Assembly (NCBI GenBank): GCA_027475525.1
Contig: JAMWFC010000102.1
Location: 1 to 64,000, forward strand
DNA length: 64,000 nt
Direction of reading: 5' to 3'
Source of the DNA: Macrolepiota albuminosa
Lineage: Eukaryota > Basidiomycota > Agaricomycetes > Agaricales > Agaricaceae
The position numbers were made by a program, and so were the translations under genes. Positions 24,303-35,478 of this stretch are shown here, in pieces. The stretch's first letter is position 1. Each line of letters opens with the position of its first letter. The notes under the pieces are model-generated. The model made no database searches and had not been told where the DNA came from. It was given only the letters and a program-made list of their open reading frames with translations.

Positions 24303-24627
24303 CACCTGTAGCTACCACGTATCGCGCCTAATTAGGCGTGACATTTAATCAATATGCCACGCCTAATTAGGCGTGATTTATCTTATTCTCCCTTCCTGCG
24401 ATAATACACCTGTTATTGCAGAGTATGTTGTCCGGCTATTCATTGCCGGTGCCATCAAGCACACGACCATCGGCAACGTCATTGCCATCATCCCGTCGGG
24501 TGTCTGTTCGGAGATCACGCCGGCTGTTGATCACGCCCCTTGCTCATCGTCGGACACGATGAGCTCATGTCCCTTGCTCAAAATGCATCAGAAAATCCCA
24601 GAAAAATCGGAATAAATTTGTACATCA
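24303..24627 (+). repeat. Left terminal inverted repeat, copy A (325 bp)
   Basis: This is the reverse complement of 31439-31763 with no mismatch found; identity stops after GTACATCA. It holds two copies of a palindrome: CGCGCCTAATTAGGCGTG (24323-24340, one mismatch to perfect symmetry) and CACGCCTAATTAGGCGTG (24358-24375, a perfect 18-bp palindrome). These are candidate transposase-binding sites. Confidence 0.9.
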
Positions 24628-24683
24628 TGTAAACGTAATGTAGAATAATATAATACAAATAACAAGTGTAGAGAGGGCCTCAA

Positions 24684-27600
24684 TTAAACATCTGATGAAA
24701 TCTGGATCACCTTATGTACCTGTTCAGCCAGCACGGTATCGTCGTCGTCGTCGTCGTCATCATCATCGTCGTTGTCATTCCCATCCTCCCTGCCATCATT
24801 GCCCTCAACACATACATTGCTACCATCCTCAACAATCTCACGTTGTCCGTCACCCTCATCTACCTCCATGTCCTCTTCACTTCCTATGTCAACCTGAGAT
24901 CGAACACCGGGGACGAGAGACCCTGAGAAGCCAGGGTGAGATGCTAGTTTATGAAAGCGTTGCATATGGAGGGCATTAAATTGATGTAGACGTTCCCGCT
25001 GCAAGTAGATCTGATGGGCAATAGTACTGTCCTTTATTGCGACTGTTTTCTCTCGCTCATGCAGATAGGCATCTTCATCTTGCATATACGTCACAAATCG
25101 TCGAATTTCCACATTCAACCGGTCAATTTCCTCCCTGGCACGCTGGATCTTATAGTACTCATCCATCATGATTCGAGCCGCAGGTGCTGCCCAAGGACGT
25201 TCACGTACATCTTCACGCGTGTCTGATAATAGATCAAAATCGGCAAGGAACGCATATTCAACTACAAGATCCCACGAAAGCTCGGGGCGTGGTGGGCAAA
25301 GTGCACGAGCAGCAATGTTATATTTGTCGAGTGCATTTCGCACAGCCTGCGATCTTGCTTTGAGGGCCTTGCCTATGTGTTTACGCAACTTATACCCTGT
25401 TAATCACCAATGTCAGTATTGTATTTTGAATAATAATATGGTTAGACGCACCCATTTGAGACATATTCATCTTCGATAACTCAAACATCCTTGAAACCAC
25501 TAATTCCTCCAAATGATCAAGACAACGTTGATAGCGACGCTTAGCTGCCATCTCCGCTGCTGCACTCCACTCAGGGTTTGCTCGAGTCCATCGTGTTGTG
25601 ACCCCAAGCTTTGTTTCGAGGCTCTGAACAACTTTGAGGTCCTTTTCGTGGATTTCTAAGGCATGGCGGCGTTCTGTCTCGATTGACCGTGTATAGTCCC
25701 GTTCATTGTGATTGTCAGGGGTGATTACAAGCCATTTTGCCTGTGCCTCATCTAATGCTTTCCTAGATCAAATGTTAGGGCTGCTCATGATAGAAAGGAG
25801 GTGTGACGGACTGGCTTGCCTCGAGGTTCACTAGCTTCTGATAGTATTCCATCTGTAACGTCTCTTGTAAAGGCTCTCGAGATAGTTCTTGAAGATACAC
25901 CTTTTCTTCTGCCAGCCATTGCTTGAACGTCTCAAAGCCCACTACTCCATGATCCCTCATCTGCTTCTCCAATGCAGGCAAGCCTTTGAGTAATCTAATT
26001 GCCTGGTAGTAATTATTAACGAGGAAAGTGCCTATGAAACAAATCAATTGAAAAGAAAAATAATTGAATAGGAACGCACTGAGGTTTGCATAGCTCTCTT
26101 GTCTATCCATATGTTTAATGTATTCCTGAATACTCTGCTTGCGATGAAAAACACTTGCATATCGTATGGATGAGGCCAGGGCATTGGACTTAGAAAAAAA
26201 CCGTTCACACCCCTCGAGATCTTCAAGACCCAGTCCTTCGACATATTTTGCAAGGAAGGAAAGCTGGCATCGTCGATTATGAGCATGCCCGTGAAAACTA
26301 CCCACAAGTGACCTATATTGAAGCTCACAGGCACGTGGTCCAAGGGGGCTGTTGGCAACCGTTATGCCAAATTTACAGCCAATGTCGTAACCAGCACCAA
26401 TACGAATGCCGAACACATCTAAGAGCTCACTGATGACTGCCAAGGGATATTTGGCACTTTTGGCAAGGCATCAGGTAACGGATACGGTAAATATGTGGAA
26501 ATAGACGCACAGTTCACCACTCTGAATCATGTCGGCAATTAATAAAACAAAACCATGCCGACAAAGGGCAAGGAAAACTCCAGTCTCATCAAATATTCCC
26601 CACATCCGTGCAGTCAACTCATCGATCATATTCTTCCATCGTTCTCCACAAGGGTTGGACTCTGAGCCCTCTGTGCCTTCTTCCTATGCCAGTGGTGAGT
26701 ATGGATGATTTATTTGCATAACGAAAACGAATAACTTACAGAGTCTTTTCCTGTTGGCAACAGTTCCTGAAGCACACCTTTTGCCCATTCATCCACTGTC
26801 TCTCGACTAAGATAATAGTCACCATCTACATCACGTCCATCCCGCAGCTCTTTGGTAGTTCCTGGTATCAATTCCCCGTTTTCATCTTCTGTTGCTGGCT
26901 CACGACGGATTACCCGCTTGAGGGAATCATTCCCGTCCATTGTTACGAGCATCTCAAAAATCATTTCCTTCTCTCCTTCTAGCTTGTAGGTACAAGGAGG
27001 GCATGCATGACGAAGCCTCCACTTTGGTGTATCGCGTTTGAGAGCAGCCTGGACACGCTTTTCGGTTTCAGCACGTATAGAGAGGTAGACATCATATGCA
27101 ATAGAGAACTGTCTGCTGAGATATGGCTTGAAAGGCACGCCATGTAAGTCACACAAGCTTTTAACAAAGGGCTGGATGGCAAGGTGTGGGCATCGTAAGT
27201 GTGTTGTGCGAAATAATTCAACAGTGCGTATGGAGAACGCAACGTTTGGATGATACGGTGCTGAGGGAATAAGGCCCTGCTCAATGATTGAGGCAGCTAC
27301 AGTTTCACCTCCTTTAAGCATGGGCACATCAAGAGAATAAGTCTCTGCTCAATATTAAACAAAATGTGACAATGCGAAGTGATTATATGACTCACCATAA
27401 AGATCAACAATTTTAATGCCCTTAGTCTCCTGAACTACTGCATCCTGACTCAAGGGAGCAGCAAGTCCCTTCCCTGAAACACCCCATGACTTGCTCCACT
27501 TGAGGTATGCATTGACCATTGCATTGAGCTGCGTCGCAAAACCAAGATTCCGGCGAATAATCATATCTCGACGGGCACGATATTCTTTTCGTTTTCTTCG

Positions 27601-27982
27601 TGGCCGAAGCTCCTCTTCCAACAGCTCCTGAAACTCACCACCAGCATGGCTCAGGTTGATTTCAGCATGGCCATCAAAGACTGCATCAATGTCCACCCAT
27701 TGTTCATTGTTATTGTGATCATGGCAACTGTCTGGCAGGTCACGAATCTCATCGAGCGCACGTTGCCTTTCTTCATCTTGAGCTGAGTTCATAATAAGTT
27801 TTCATGCAAACTATAAACATTTTTGTAGACTGACCTTGTTGATGTTTTTGAATTGCCTTCTTTTGGCGTGCACGGAAGGCATGTATACCAGGCCGACTGA
27901 GAGTTTGAACAAATGGTGTGTGTACTGAGCCTTCTCCAACAATCTTGAACTTGCCCTTGCTGGATTTCCGCCGACGGAGCAT
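24684..27982 (-). CDS. KDZ (Kyakuja-Dileera-Zisupton) transposase, copy A
   Basis: The multi-exon transposase reads right to left from MLRRRKSSKGKFK (27982) to VIQISSDV. KDZ hallmarks in order: a Cys cluster with LRHACPPCTYKLEGE, the acidic core element MLVTMDGNDSLKRV, ALCRHGFVLLIADMIQSGELAKYPLAVI, GAGYDIGCKFG, SLVGSFHGHAHNRRCQL and GLGLEDLEGCERFFSKSN. The Asp and Glu residues of these motifs are the expected RNase H-fold catalytic set. The C-terminal half is helical, and the tail is very acidic, including a run of about a dozen Asp encoded by a GTC/ATC repeat near 24740-24780. Exon blocks are about 27982-27830, 27790-27400, 27330-26740, 26690-25780 (with one internal intron), 25760-25455 and 25390-24684. 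No premature stop was seen, so it is probably functional. Confidence 0.88.
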
Positions 27983-28367
27983 TAGACAAAGTAAGTACAG
28001 AGTTGACAAGTTTGATGAAACAAAACGTGACCGTGATTTCTGCTGTATACTTATTTCTAGGTTCAGCACGTTAAACCCCTGCTTGATTCATCTATCTGAC
28101 TAATGGTAAATACTTGTCACTGGTTCTATAGCAGATTCTGAGAGATATCGTAAAATGTGAATGTGTTGGACAAGGTCTTCAGTGAAAAATGTTATATTGA
28201 GCAAGATTTCAAGAAACCAGTTGCTTAGTCCGATGTTGTGATAAAATTGTATTTCCAGTGAGAAAAGCCTACGCAAAAACACACTTTGGAAAATTCAAGT
28301 TACAACTTAATAAGACACCACATGTCAAATGACGAGAAAACAATATATTAACTAGAACTAGCTAACA

Positions 28368-29672
28368 CTAATGTGGACTGAAGCATGAAGAAACTTCGCC
28401 TGCCATATAACTACGTGTAAAAATCATCGCTGCTGCTGCCAGACCCGTTGTTCGGAAGAGTGAAGGGTTAGGATGCCGGCCGATAGCAGCTTCAGCAGCA
28501 GCTCTATACAGTAAAAAAAAGTTAGCTGACGAGTTACAAAAAATAAGAACTAGTACTGACCGCCCCTCATAGACACCAGGCATCGCACCTCGTTCAACCA
28601 CCCAAAAGCATTCCTCATCAGTAATCTCAGACTTTAAAGACTGTCTCTCTCCGGAATGCAAAGGAAGTGATGAGGAAGCACCCTTGAATAATTGGTGCGA
28701 AGGAGATGATGGCAAGGGAGCAGTCTTGAATGACTGTGCTTGATGGGTAGACGACAATCCAGATGTACCATGAGAACATGAAAATGCAGATGGCACCGAT
28801 GTGGCTGAGTCATCTGAGTCGGACAAGAACATGTCCTCATCATCTGATATGGGCACGCACTGCCGATGATGGGAAGAGGCTGGGGTTGGGCAGTGTGAAG
28901 AGACATGGACTCGGCAACTCCTCAAGGTGGGCTGGGATAGTTGAGGAACTTGGCGACTTTTTGAGGTGGGTTGGAATGATTGAGGAGTCGGAGATAAAGA
29001 GCGTATTTGATGTTCATGGGCCAATTTTTGATGAAGTTGAGGAGAGAGACTTTGGTGAAGCATGGGAGCAGACTGAGATGTATGAGGGTAGGATGAGCTT
29101 CTTGACACACTTGCAGGCACTTTGTTGATCTCGGTCACTAGGTCATTTGCTAGAGCATGTTCCCATGCTTTGACAGCCGCATCATAGCTGTAGTAGCCTT
29201 GAAGCCAGCCTTTTTTTCCACCAGGAAGGTCATGAATCTGCTGCGCAGCAGCAGGCCTATCCAAGTAGTTACATAGGCAAAGTAAGAATAAGGCTCGAAA
29301 AACTCTTACCATGTCTCAAATATACCAGTTTTATACCCACGATACACAACGTATGCGACTTTCCTCCGCAATGTGGGGTCATCGGGCTCAAAAATATCAG
29401 GCCTCCCATGCAGATGCTGTTCTCTGGCCGATGCAAAGACATCATCAAGATTTGCAGTAGGTTCTTTGAAATTTTTGGTCTTTGCTGAAGCTATGGCTGT
29501 CGTGAATGGGGTAAGGTAACATGCATATCTGCAACCTCATGTGCTTACTAGGTCGTGCTTGAACATTTGTTTGTTGGGGAGTCGATGGCGTAGACCCTGA
29601 TAGAGTGAAAGAATGAAATTAAATTAAATCATAAATGCCTGAAAACAACGTACTGTTTGCTGAAAAACGCAT
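28368..29672 (-). CDS. KDZ-borne protein with two RNase H1 N-terminal-like modules, copy A
   Basis: The start MRFSAN at 29672 is followed by short introns (for example after ...FETW, donor GTAAGA). The first module reads KVAYVVYRGYKTGIFETW, then DLPGGKKGWLQGYYSYDAAVKAW. It resembles the Cauli_VI/RNase H1 N-terminal domain that binds RNA-DNA hybrids: a small Tyr/Trp-rich fold with G-x-Y/F-x-x-W, a Pro-Gly loop and a final helix. A long Ser/Gln/Pro-rich linker with an acidic patch (SDDEDMFLSDSDD) follows. A second, shorter module reads ECFWVVERGAMPGVYEG and, after an intron, AAAEAAIGRHPNPSLFRTTGLAAAAM. No RNase H catalytic domain is present. The gene lies just upstream of the transposase on the same strand. 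The domain call is by eye. Confidence 0.65.
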
Positions 29673-29788
29673 CCTAAAGAAAAAGAGGGAGGATACAAGG
29701 GAGAATAAAGAAATAATGGAAAGTAACAAAGGTAAGGCATCATGCGTCAAGATTCAACACAAGTTTGAACCACTCACGTGATTGTTGG
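29673..29788. promoter_or_regulatory. Divergent promoter inside KDZ copy A
   Basis: There are 116 bp between the start codons of the minus-strand hybrid-binding-like gene and the plus-strand third gene. The region is A-rich. No specific element was identified. Confidence 0.4.
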
Positions 29789-31344
29789 ATGACGAATCTC
29801 AATCAACAAGCATTAGAGAACACAACCAGTACAGTGCCAGATACGATGTCTAATTCAGTCCAATTCAATGATCTCAGTCTTGAGCCCATGACTTGGGCTT
29901 CTCGTAATCCTGACAGACCCGTTCAATCTGGGCGTCTTCGTCTCTCTAAGTCAAGCTCACAGTCTGATGCGTCGATGGGTACTCACACCCTTTTGAAGAA
30001 GAACACAAAGGAAAACCTTGATCTGACTCGAGAAGCTGTCTCACAATATCTCACTGACCAGGACAAGTTTATTCAACAAACTTCGGAGCATTTTTTGGTG
30101 GACCAGGACCGTGTCAAGAAGATGATAGTTCATGGTTCAAACTACGCATCGACACGTCGCCCCTCACTTGCAAATGCAATTACTCACCACAAGGCTACTA
30201 AGCTGAATGAGGGTGAGTTTTATTCTACTGACTTGCTAGCTAATCTCATGATCTTGCGGTGCCAGGTCGCGTTCCTGGAGATCGTTTGAAACTCAAGGAT
30301 ATCCAACAATATATCAACAATGATCCAGAATTGGATCCTTCAAAGATGAGCAAGAAACAAAAGAAAGAATTTATTGATGAACTTGTCGAACATCGTGCCC
30401 TCAAATCACAGGGTTCACGTTTCAGTAATCATGCTTCGGCCATTGATGCGCACCAAAACATCAAGGCCATCACTTCAGAGGTAGATTGTTTCCATCTTAC
30501 ATGTATTTCTCCCTCGATGACCTGTCATGCAGATGAGAAACCTTTTTCTCCGTACAGGTGTTCGTTCATTTGCTTTCTTTTCCCGGGGTCATGCCGAAGA
30601 CACCACGACCACGTTCACTGCCACTTCAGATGATACGGTCATGAGGTTCTTTCCAGAGGTCTTGAGGCTAGACTATGCTGATGTTCTGGCCAAGTTTGAG
30701 ATGTACTCCTGCTTGGAGAATCGAAGTAAGTGATGTTCTTATCTGACATCCTCACAAACTCACAATGATAATAGCGGTAACAAAGCCAGATAACCTGCCT
30801 TCCCTGCGCGCTAAGTGTACAGGCCTCATTCTGCATGGATTGCGTGAGTTCAAGCTTACATATATTGTCCAAATCTGATTCATTAATAGGTTCGATTCTC
30901 AACAATAAGAGCATCAAGATGAATTATCAAAATTACGATACAGCGATTGTGGAAAAGTACCATGTTCATCTGGTAGGCTGGCCTTCAAGAATACCATTTG
31001 GTAGCCCCTCGAATATTTCGACAGTTGATGATATTCGGCTCCTGCATTCAGCACTTCAGGGCAGCAACTGTGAGTGGGCATATCTCACGGCAGAGGAACG
31101 GAGGGCACATGATCAGAAACTTGCTGATGCACGCAGCCAGGGAGTGGTGGTTGGGAAGAAGAGAAAAGAGCGGTCCGATAAAGGAAAGCCCAGGGTGAAA
31201 GGAGGAAAAACGCAAGCTAAGAAAAGGAAGATTTCTCAGCTGCCACTGGGCACTACGTACAGAAGCACAGAAGTTACCCATGATGAAGATGATGATGATG
31301 AGAGGCAGTTGCCTGATGACACCGACAGCGATGGCGATGACTAG
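29789..31344 (+). CDS. KDZ-borne protein of unknown function, copy A
   Basis: The five-exon gene starts MTNLNQQALENTTS (29789). The first part is helical, with QYLTDQDKFIQQTSEHFLVDQDRVKKMI and THHKATKLNEG. A GTGAGT donor then leads to VPGDRLKLKDIQQYI, MRNLFLRTGVRSFAFFSRG, FFPEVLRLDYADVLAKFEMYSCLENR and a segment with HVHLVGWPSRIPFGSPSNIS. The C-terminus is highly basic (GKKRKERSDKGKPRVKGGK), then acidic, ending DTDSDGDD. Similar GWP-x-x-IPF proteins are common and unnamed in mushroom genomes as far as I recall. The basic tail suggests nucleic-acid binding; that is inference. It ends about 95 bp before the right inverted repeat. Confidence 0.7.
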
Positions 31345-31438
31345 ATATATTTCAAAACAACACCGATACAGTTACCTTTCATTTGTCCTGGACCTTACGA
31401 GCTCGAGATCCCATGTTTAACTGTATTATATTATATAC

Positions 31439-31763
31439 TGATGTACAAATTTATTCCGATTTTTCTGGGATTTTCTGATGCATTTTGAGCAAGGGACATG
31501 AGCTCATCGTGTCCGACGATGAGCAAGGGGCGTGATCAACAGCCGGCGTGATCTCCGAACAGACACCCGACGGGATGATGGCAATGACGTTGCCGATGGT
31601 CGTGTGCTTGATGGCACCGGCAATGAATAGCCGGACAACATACTCTGCAATAACAGGTGTATTATCGCAGGAAGGGAGAATAAGATAAATCACGCCTAAT
31701 TAGGCGTGGCATATTGATTAAATGTCACGCCTAATTAGGCGCGATACGTGGTAGCTACAGGTG
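31439..31763 (-). repeat. Right terminal inverted repeat, copy A (325 bp)
   Basis: This mirrors the left repeat, including both palindromes near its outer end (about 31691-31743), and ends ...GCTACAGGTG. Confidence 0.9.
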
Positions 31764-31771
31764 ATAAGACG
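31764..31771. repeat. Target-site duplication, right, copy A
   Basis: ATAAGACG directly abuts the right inverted repeat and matches 24295-24302. Confidence 0.9.
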
Positions 31772-32340
31772 AGATGAACAGTGTTTAAGTTCTCCTGATG
31801 GATGGATTGCAAGGATTGCATTGGAAGTGTCTAGAGGATCATCAATGATGGTCCACAACATCATTGGAGAATTTGCGATTCTGACGGAAGCGATGCTTGC
31901 CATTTAGGAGTTGTACTAGAGATGCTTTCGTAGTTTTCTTCAAGGCGTGAGGATGAGGACAAAAGGGGATTTTCCGGGAGTGGTGCACAGCCATCCTTTG
32001 TGCCCTTTACTTCGGTCCGAGGTTACTTATGAAAATCTAGATGAGACCACATCCTGCTACACATATGGACGCCAAGAGGTCAGAAGGACGAGATCTGGCG
32101 TCACCTAAACCACGACCATAAATCATGTATGTCACTCAAAAGTCAGTCAGATAGAGTTTGCAGGCAGTCGGTGCGTCGCACACAACACGCGTCGACACAG
32201 AGACGCTGTTAGAAAAGTCATTAATTGAGTTTATGAGGAGTTGGAGAAAGGATGATTGATTGGATGACCTCAAGTTAGGGTTACAAATACCGGCAAATTG
32301 AGGAGGTTGGGTGCCTCGTTGTGCGGTGATCCCTCTCTAG
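31772..32340. other. Upstream region of the Zn2Cys6 gene, no gene seen
   Basis: Short frames only. This is presumably the promoter of the downstream transcription factor, with the KDZ insertion about 570 bp from its start codon. Confidence 0.45.
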
Positions 32341-35300
32341 ATGATGCTGCCATCGCAGCCCTCACAACCGCCGCCGCCGCCGCTCCCGACAGCCCTCCAG
32401 ATGGATCCTAGCCAGCACCTCATGGGCCAGCAGGCGCCACCGCATCAGTCGCCCCCAGCAGCGACATCGAACAAGAGGCGGAAAAAAGCAGACGCAGGCA
32501 ACGACGAGGGAGTGACGGCGTCGGAGCCGCGTCGTCTGCGTCGATCTCATGAGGCATGTGCGAGATGTAGGAGCAAGAAAATAAAGGCAAGTCCCGACGG
32601 GCGACACCGGCGGCAATTTCCAGCCAGAGCTGACTGAGTTTCTGGCCCAGTGCGACTCGAAACATCCCCGCTGTACTGCATGCGCCACAGCGGGCACCCC
32701 ATGCCACCAAGAAGACCGCCACCGCCAGACACTCACCCCCCGCGGCTACACTGAGCGCATCGAGCACCAGGTCGCCCAGTGCGAGGCCCTTCTCAAGCGC
32801 CATATTCCTGGCTTTGACCTCGACAAGCTCGATGAGATCTGTGCTCGAGAGGGCATCGAGGTGTCGGTGGTGGCGCCCCCGTCGCTGACGACGTCGTTCC
32901 AGTTCCAACAGACGTCGGCTTTTCCGCGGACCGGGGCGCCGGTTGGTCAGCAGCCCATGCCGCCGCCGCAGCCTGGAATGTATTATCCGCCGCCTCCGGG
33001 TTACATGGGCCCGCCTCCCCCACATCCCTACGGTCTAATCCCGCCCTATCCCCCCTTCCACCCTGGTCTTCCCATTAATCCCCCCTACAGTCCCTTCCAG
33101 CCTCCCCCAGGCTACATGCACCCCCCTCCCCCCCATCCTGCCGCCCCTCCTCCCCCAATTACCGCAGCCACCCCTCACCCCATACCCCCTCGTGAGCCAC
33201 AAACCGCCACCGCCAAAGGCACTGATCCTGATGGCAACGACATGTCCAATACAGAAGTAAGTTTAGACAATTGCTGTTCATCTCTCCTCTCCTGACCCAA
33301 ATCTAGGCCCTCGCTAAAAACTTTGGTGTCTCTGCAGCAATCGTCAACGCCTTCAGACTCAGCCCCAACGCCGACAGGGAAGACATCGCTGTCGGTTCCA
33401 ATGGCCTCAGCTCTGGACGTGATCGCGGTTACCATGAAGGCGCAGAGCCTCGCGATCCCAAACAGTGGGTCCGTCTTTCCGTCCGGCGTAACTCCCATGC
33501 TTCAGCTCCGAGCCTGGACCTTCCTGCGCCCAGTCAAGCAGGCTCATCCGTTGAGATCTGGCTACCCGAGGACCGCAATATGATGCAGCACATTGTCGAT
33601 GGCTACTTCACCCGACTCAATGTCCACCGCCCTGTCTTTGTCCGCAAAGAATTTGAAAAGACGCTCAACAGTCTCTATGATGGTTTCGCCATCTCCCATG
33701 ACCCGGGTTACGTTTGCAGTCTGTACTTGGTCTTGGCTCTTGGCACTTTGAGCGAGTTGAACCACCGCGCGGTGGCTGAAGGTGTCACAGCCACTGTTGG
33801 TGATTCTCAGTACTTGGGTTCCCCAGTAGCCAAGAAGCTCATGCCAAATTGGCCTGAGCATGATGAGTTCTTTGGCCGGGCACTCATCGTCAAACCCGAC
33901 TTGCGTGTCACCATCTCAAGTTTGCAAGCTCTCATCTTGTTACACTGGTATCTCTATACCGAGGTAAGCTTCTATAAACTCTTGTTTCTCCTATTAACAA
34001 CTCCTTCTCAGAGACAAGGCCGTACTTTGTGGCGTCTGGTGGGTAGTCTTGTCCGCCTGTCCATTGAGCTAGGCCTACACCATGATCCAACAACCCAAAT
34101 GCATCCTGTCCCGCCCCAAGCTCCAGGAACTGTCCCACCCACCCCCACTAGAATATTCACGGATGAAGAATGCCAGCTCCGCATTCGCCTTTGGGGAATC
34201 GTCCTTGTTCATGATCGTGGTACATCTATTCTCCTTGGCCGACCTCTCGCAATTTCTCCGAGCGACTCGAGTACACCGCATCCGACTCGCCCAAAGGACT
34301 GGCGCGGTGAAACATATGACTTTTCGGAGCACTTTGAGTTCTCCATGCCTGTCGCTGACATTCAAGCCGACGTGATCAATTCGTTGTACCCCGCGAAAAA
34401 GAGACAATCTGCAGACGTCATCATGCAGAATGCGACGAGGATCATCAATAGGATGTCCGAGTTTAGAAAAGGGCTCCCAGAAAGGTATAGCTTTTACTTC
34501 TCGGGAACGGATGATTGGCCACTTGAAAGAAGGAGCCAGCTCGTCCAGGGCATCACAGAGGACGAGGGTTTGACGTTGCTCAAGGTTGGAATCGCGAGGA
34601 TCCTGCTCCTTAGGGCTCTATTTAACTCCAAGGAACTGTCTTATGCCCAGCGGCACAAAGCTCTTGTCGATGGTTGGTACCTTTTTGGTCCTTCGTCTTC
34701 CATGCTTACCATAACCCTTGTAGCCATTGTCACATCTCACAATATGATTATAATCCACAATCAGCTCATCAAATTCCCGGATATTGCATTTTTCACATCC
34801 CCCATCCCTCTGCATATCGCAGCCATGGTCATACTCTACGGCCACATGTCGAAATGTGATACGCTCACCCGCTCAACTGCCCTTGAGGATGTGTGGCTTG
34901 CACTCGACATGCTTCCACGCTTCCGCTGGCGCTGGGAACGCAAAGATTTGAATGGAGGGCATCCGCTTATCGCCAAGCTCGCTGAACGCGTTATGGAGGT
35001 CGACTTGGCCAGCGTGAGTCCTATCACTCACCCTGCTCTCTTGTCGGAACCCAAGTGGGAGGAGGACGCCGCGATTGTTCCCAAGTCACAGCAGACAACG
35101 CCTAATTTGACTTCTGCGACGTACTCTAATGGCAACAATAGTGGTGCCGTAATCTACGGATCTCGAATCAATGGAAGTGGTAGCACGAGTAGTGGGGGAT
35201 CGACACCCCCGAATGGGCAGCTGGTGGAAGTGCCCAATCAGCTGTTCTATCCCTTCTATCCCGAGACATCTGCAACATTCCAGGTACCGGCTACTAATAC

Positions 35301-35478
35301 GGTGGGGGCTGGACAGCATAGAGATTACTCCCAGTTGTTGGCTGCGGTAGCACAAGGTCAGGCTGGGTCGTATGGTTGCGAGGGCTCGCAGGATTCGTTC
35401 ATGTCGGAAGAGAGGGATCCTGGCCAGGTTGATAGCCCCTCTGACGTAATTTGGATGAATGTGTGTCTCTCGAGCTGA
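32341..35478 (+). CDS. Zn(II)2Cys6 fungal transcription factor
   Basis: The DNA-binding cluster is split by an intron: RRSHEACARCRSKKIK, then CDSKHPRCTACATAGTPC. Together they give a perfect CX2CX6CX6CX2CX6C binuclear zinc motif, followed by a linker and the helix TERIEHQVAQCEALLKR. A long Pro-rich region (32950-33190) precedes the fungal-specific middle homology domain, with GYFTRLNVHRPVFVRKEFEKTLNSLYDG, LWRLVGSLVRLSIELGLHHDP, RIRLWGIVLVHDRGTSILLGRP and DIAFFTSPIPLHIAAMVILYGH. The first intron, 32587-32650, uses a GC donor (GCAAGT). Others are 33257-33306, 33964-34011 (48 nt) and 34673-34723 (51 nt). The last two are multiples of three without stops, so retention would leave the frame open. 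The start is the first ATG (MMLPSQPS); the C-terminus ends in a Ser/Asn-rich tail. Target genes are unknown. Confidence 0.9.

Larger units (their letters stand above)
24303..31763. mobile_element. KDZ-type DNA transposon, copy A (7,461 bp)
   Basis: This complete DNA transposon is bounded by long inverted repeats beginning CACCTGTAGC and flanked by the 8-bp target duplication ATAAGACG (24295-24302 and 31764-31771). It encodes a Kyakuja-Dileera-Zisupton family transposase and, upstream of it on the same strand, a gene with two RNase H1-N-like modules. A third gene is divergent. All three frames are free of unexplained stops. It appears identical to copy B at 50766-58226 in the same orientation. 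Eight-bp duplications are reported for Zisupton-like elements. Intact genes and copy identity suggest recent activity. Confidence 0.92.

Noticed and set aside
24058..24348. 96-codon plus frame
   Set aside because: It crosses the junction between host DNA and the KDZ left end, so it cannot be an ancestral gene.
24323..24375. TTAGGC-like words that recall telomeric repeats
   Set aside because: They occur only as parts of two spaced palindromes inside a transposon end, not as a tandem array.
24373..24615. 80-codon open frame present in all four KDZ inverted repeats (also 31451-31693, 50836-51078, 57914-58156)
   Set aside because: It lies wholly within the terminal repeat and is mirrored at both ends, without splice or codon evidence; it is best explained as chance openness of conserved repeat DNA.
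24714..24926. Plus-strand hydrophobic frame with a Val/Ile run
   Set aside because: Antisense of the poly-Asp tail of the KDZ transposase.
32362..33025. Minus-strand frames of up to 201 codons over the zinc-cluster gene
   Set aside because: GC- and Pro-codon-rich DNA stays open on the opposite strand by composition; the plus strand has the intact Zn2Cys6 motif.
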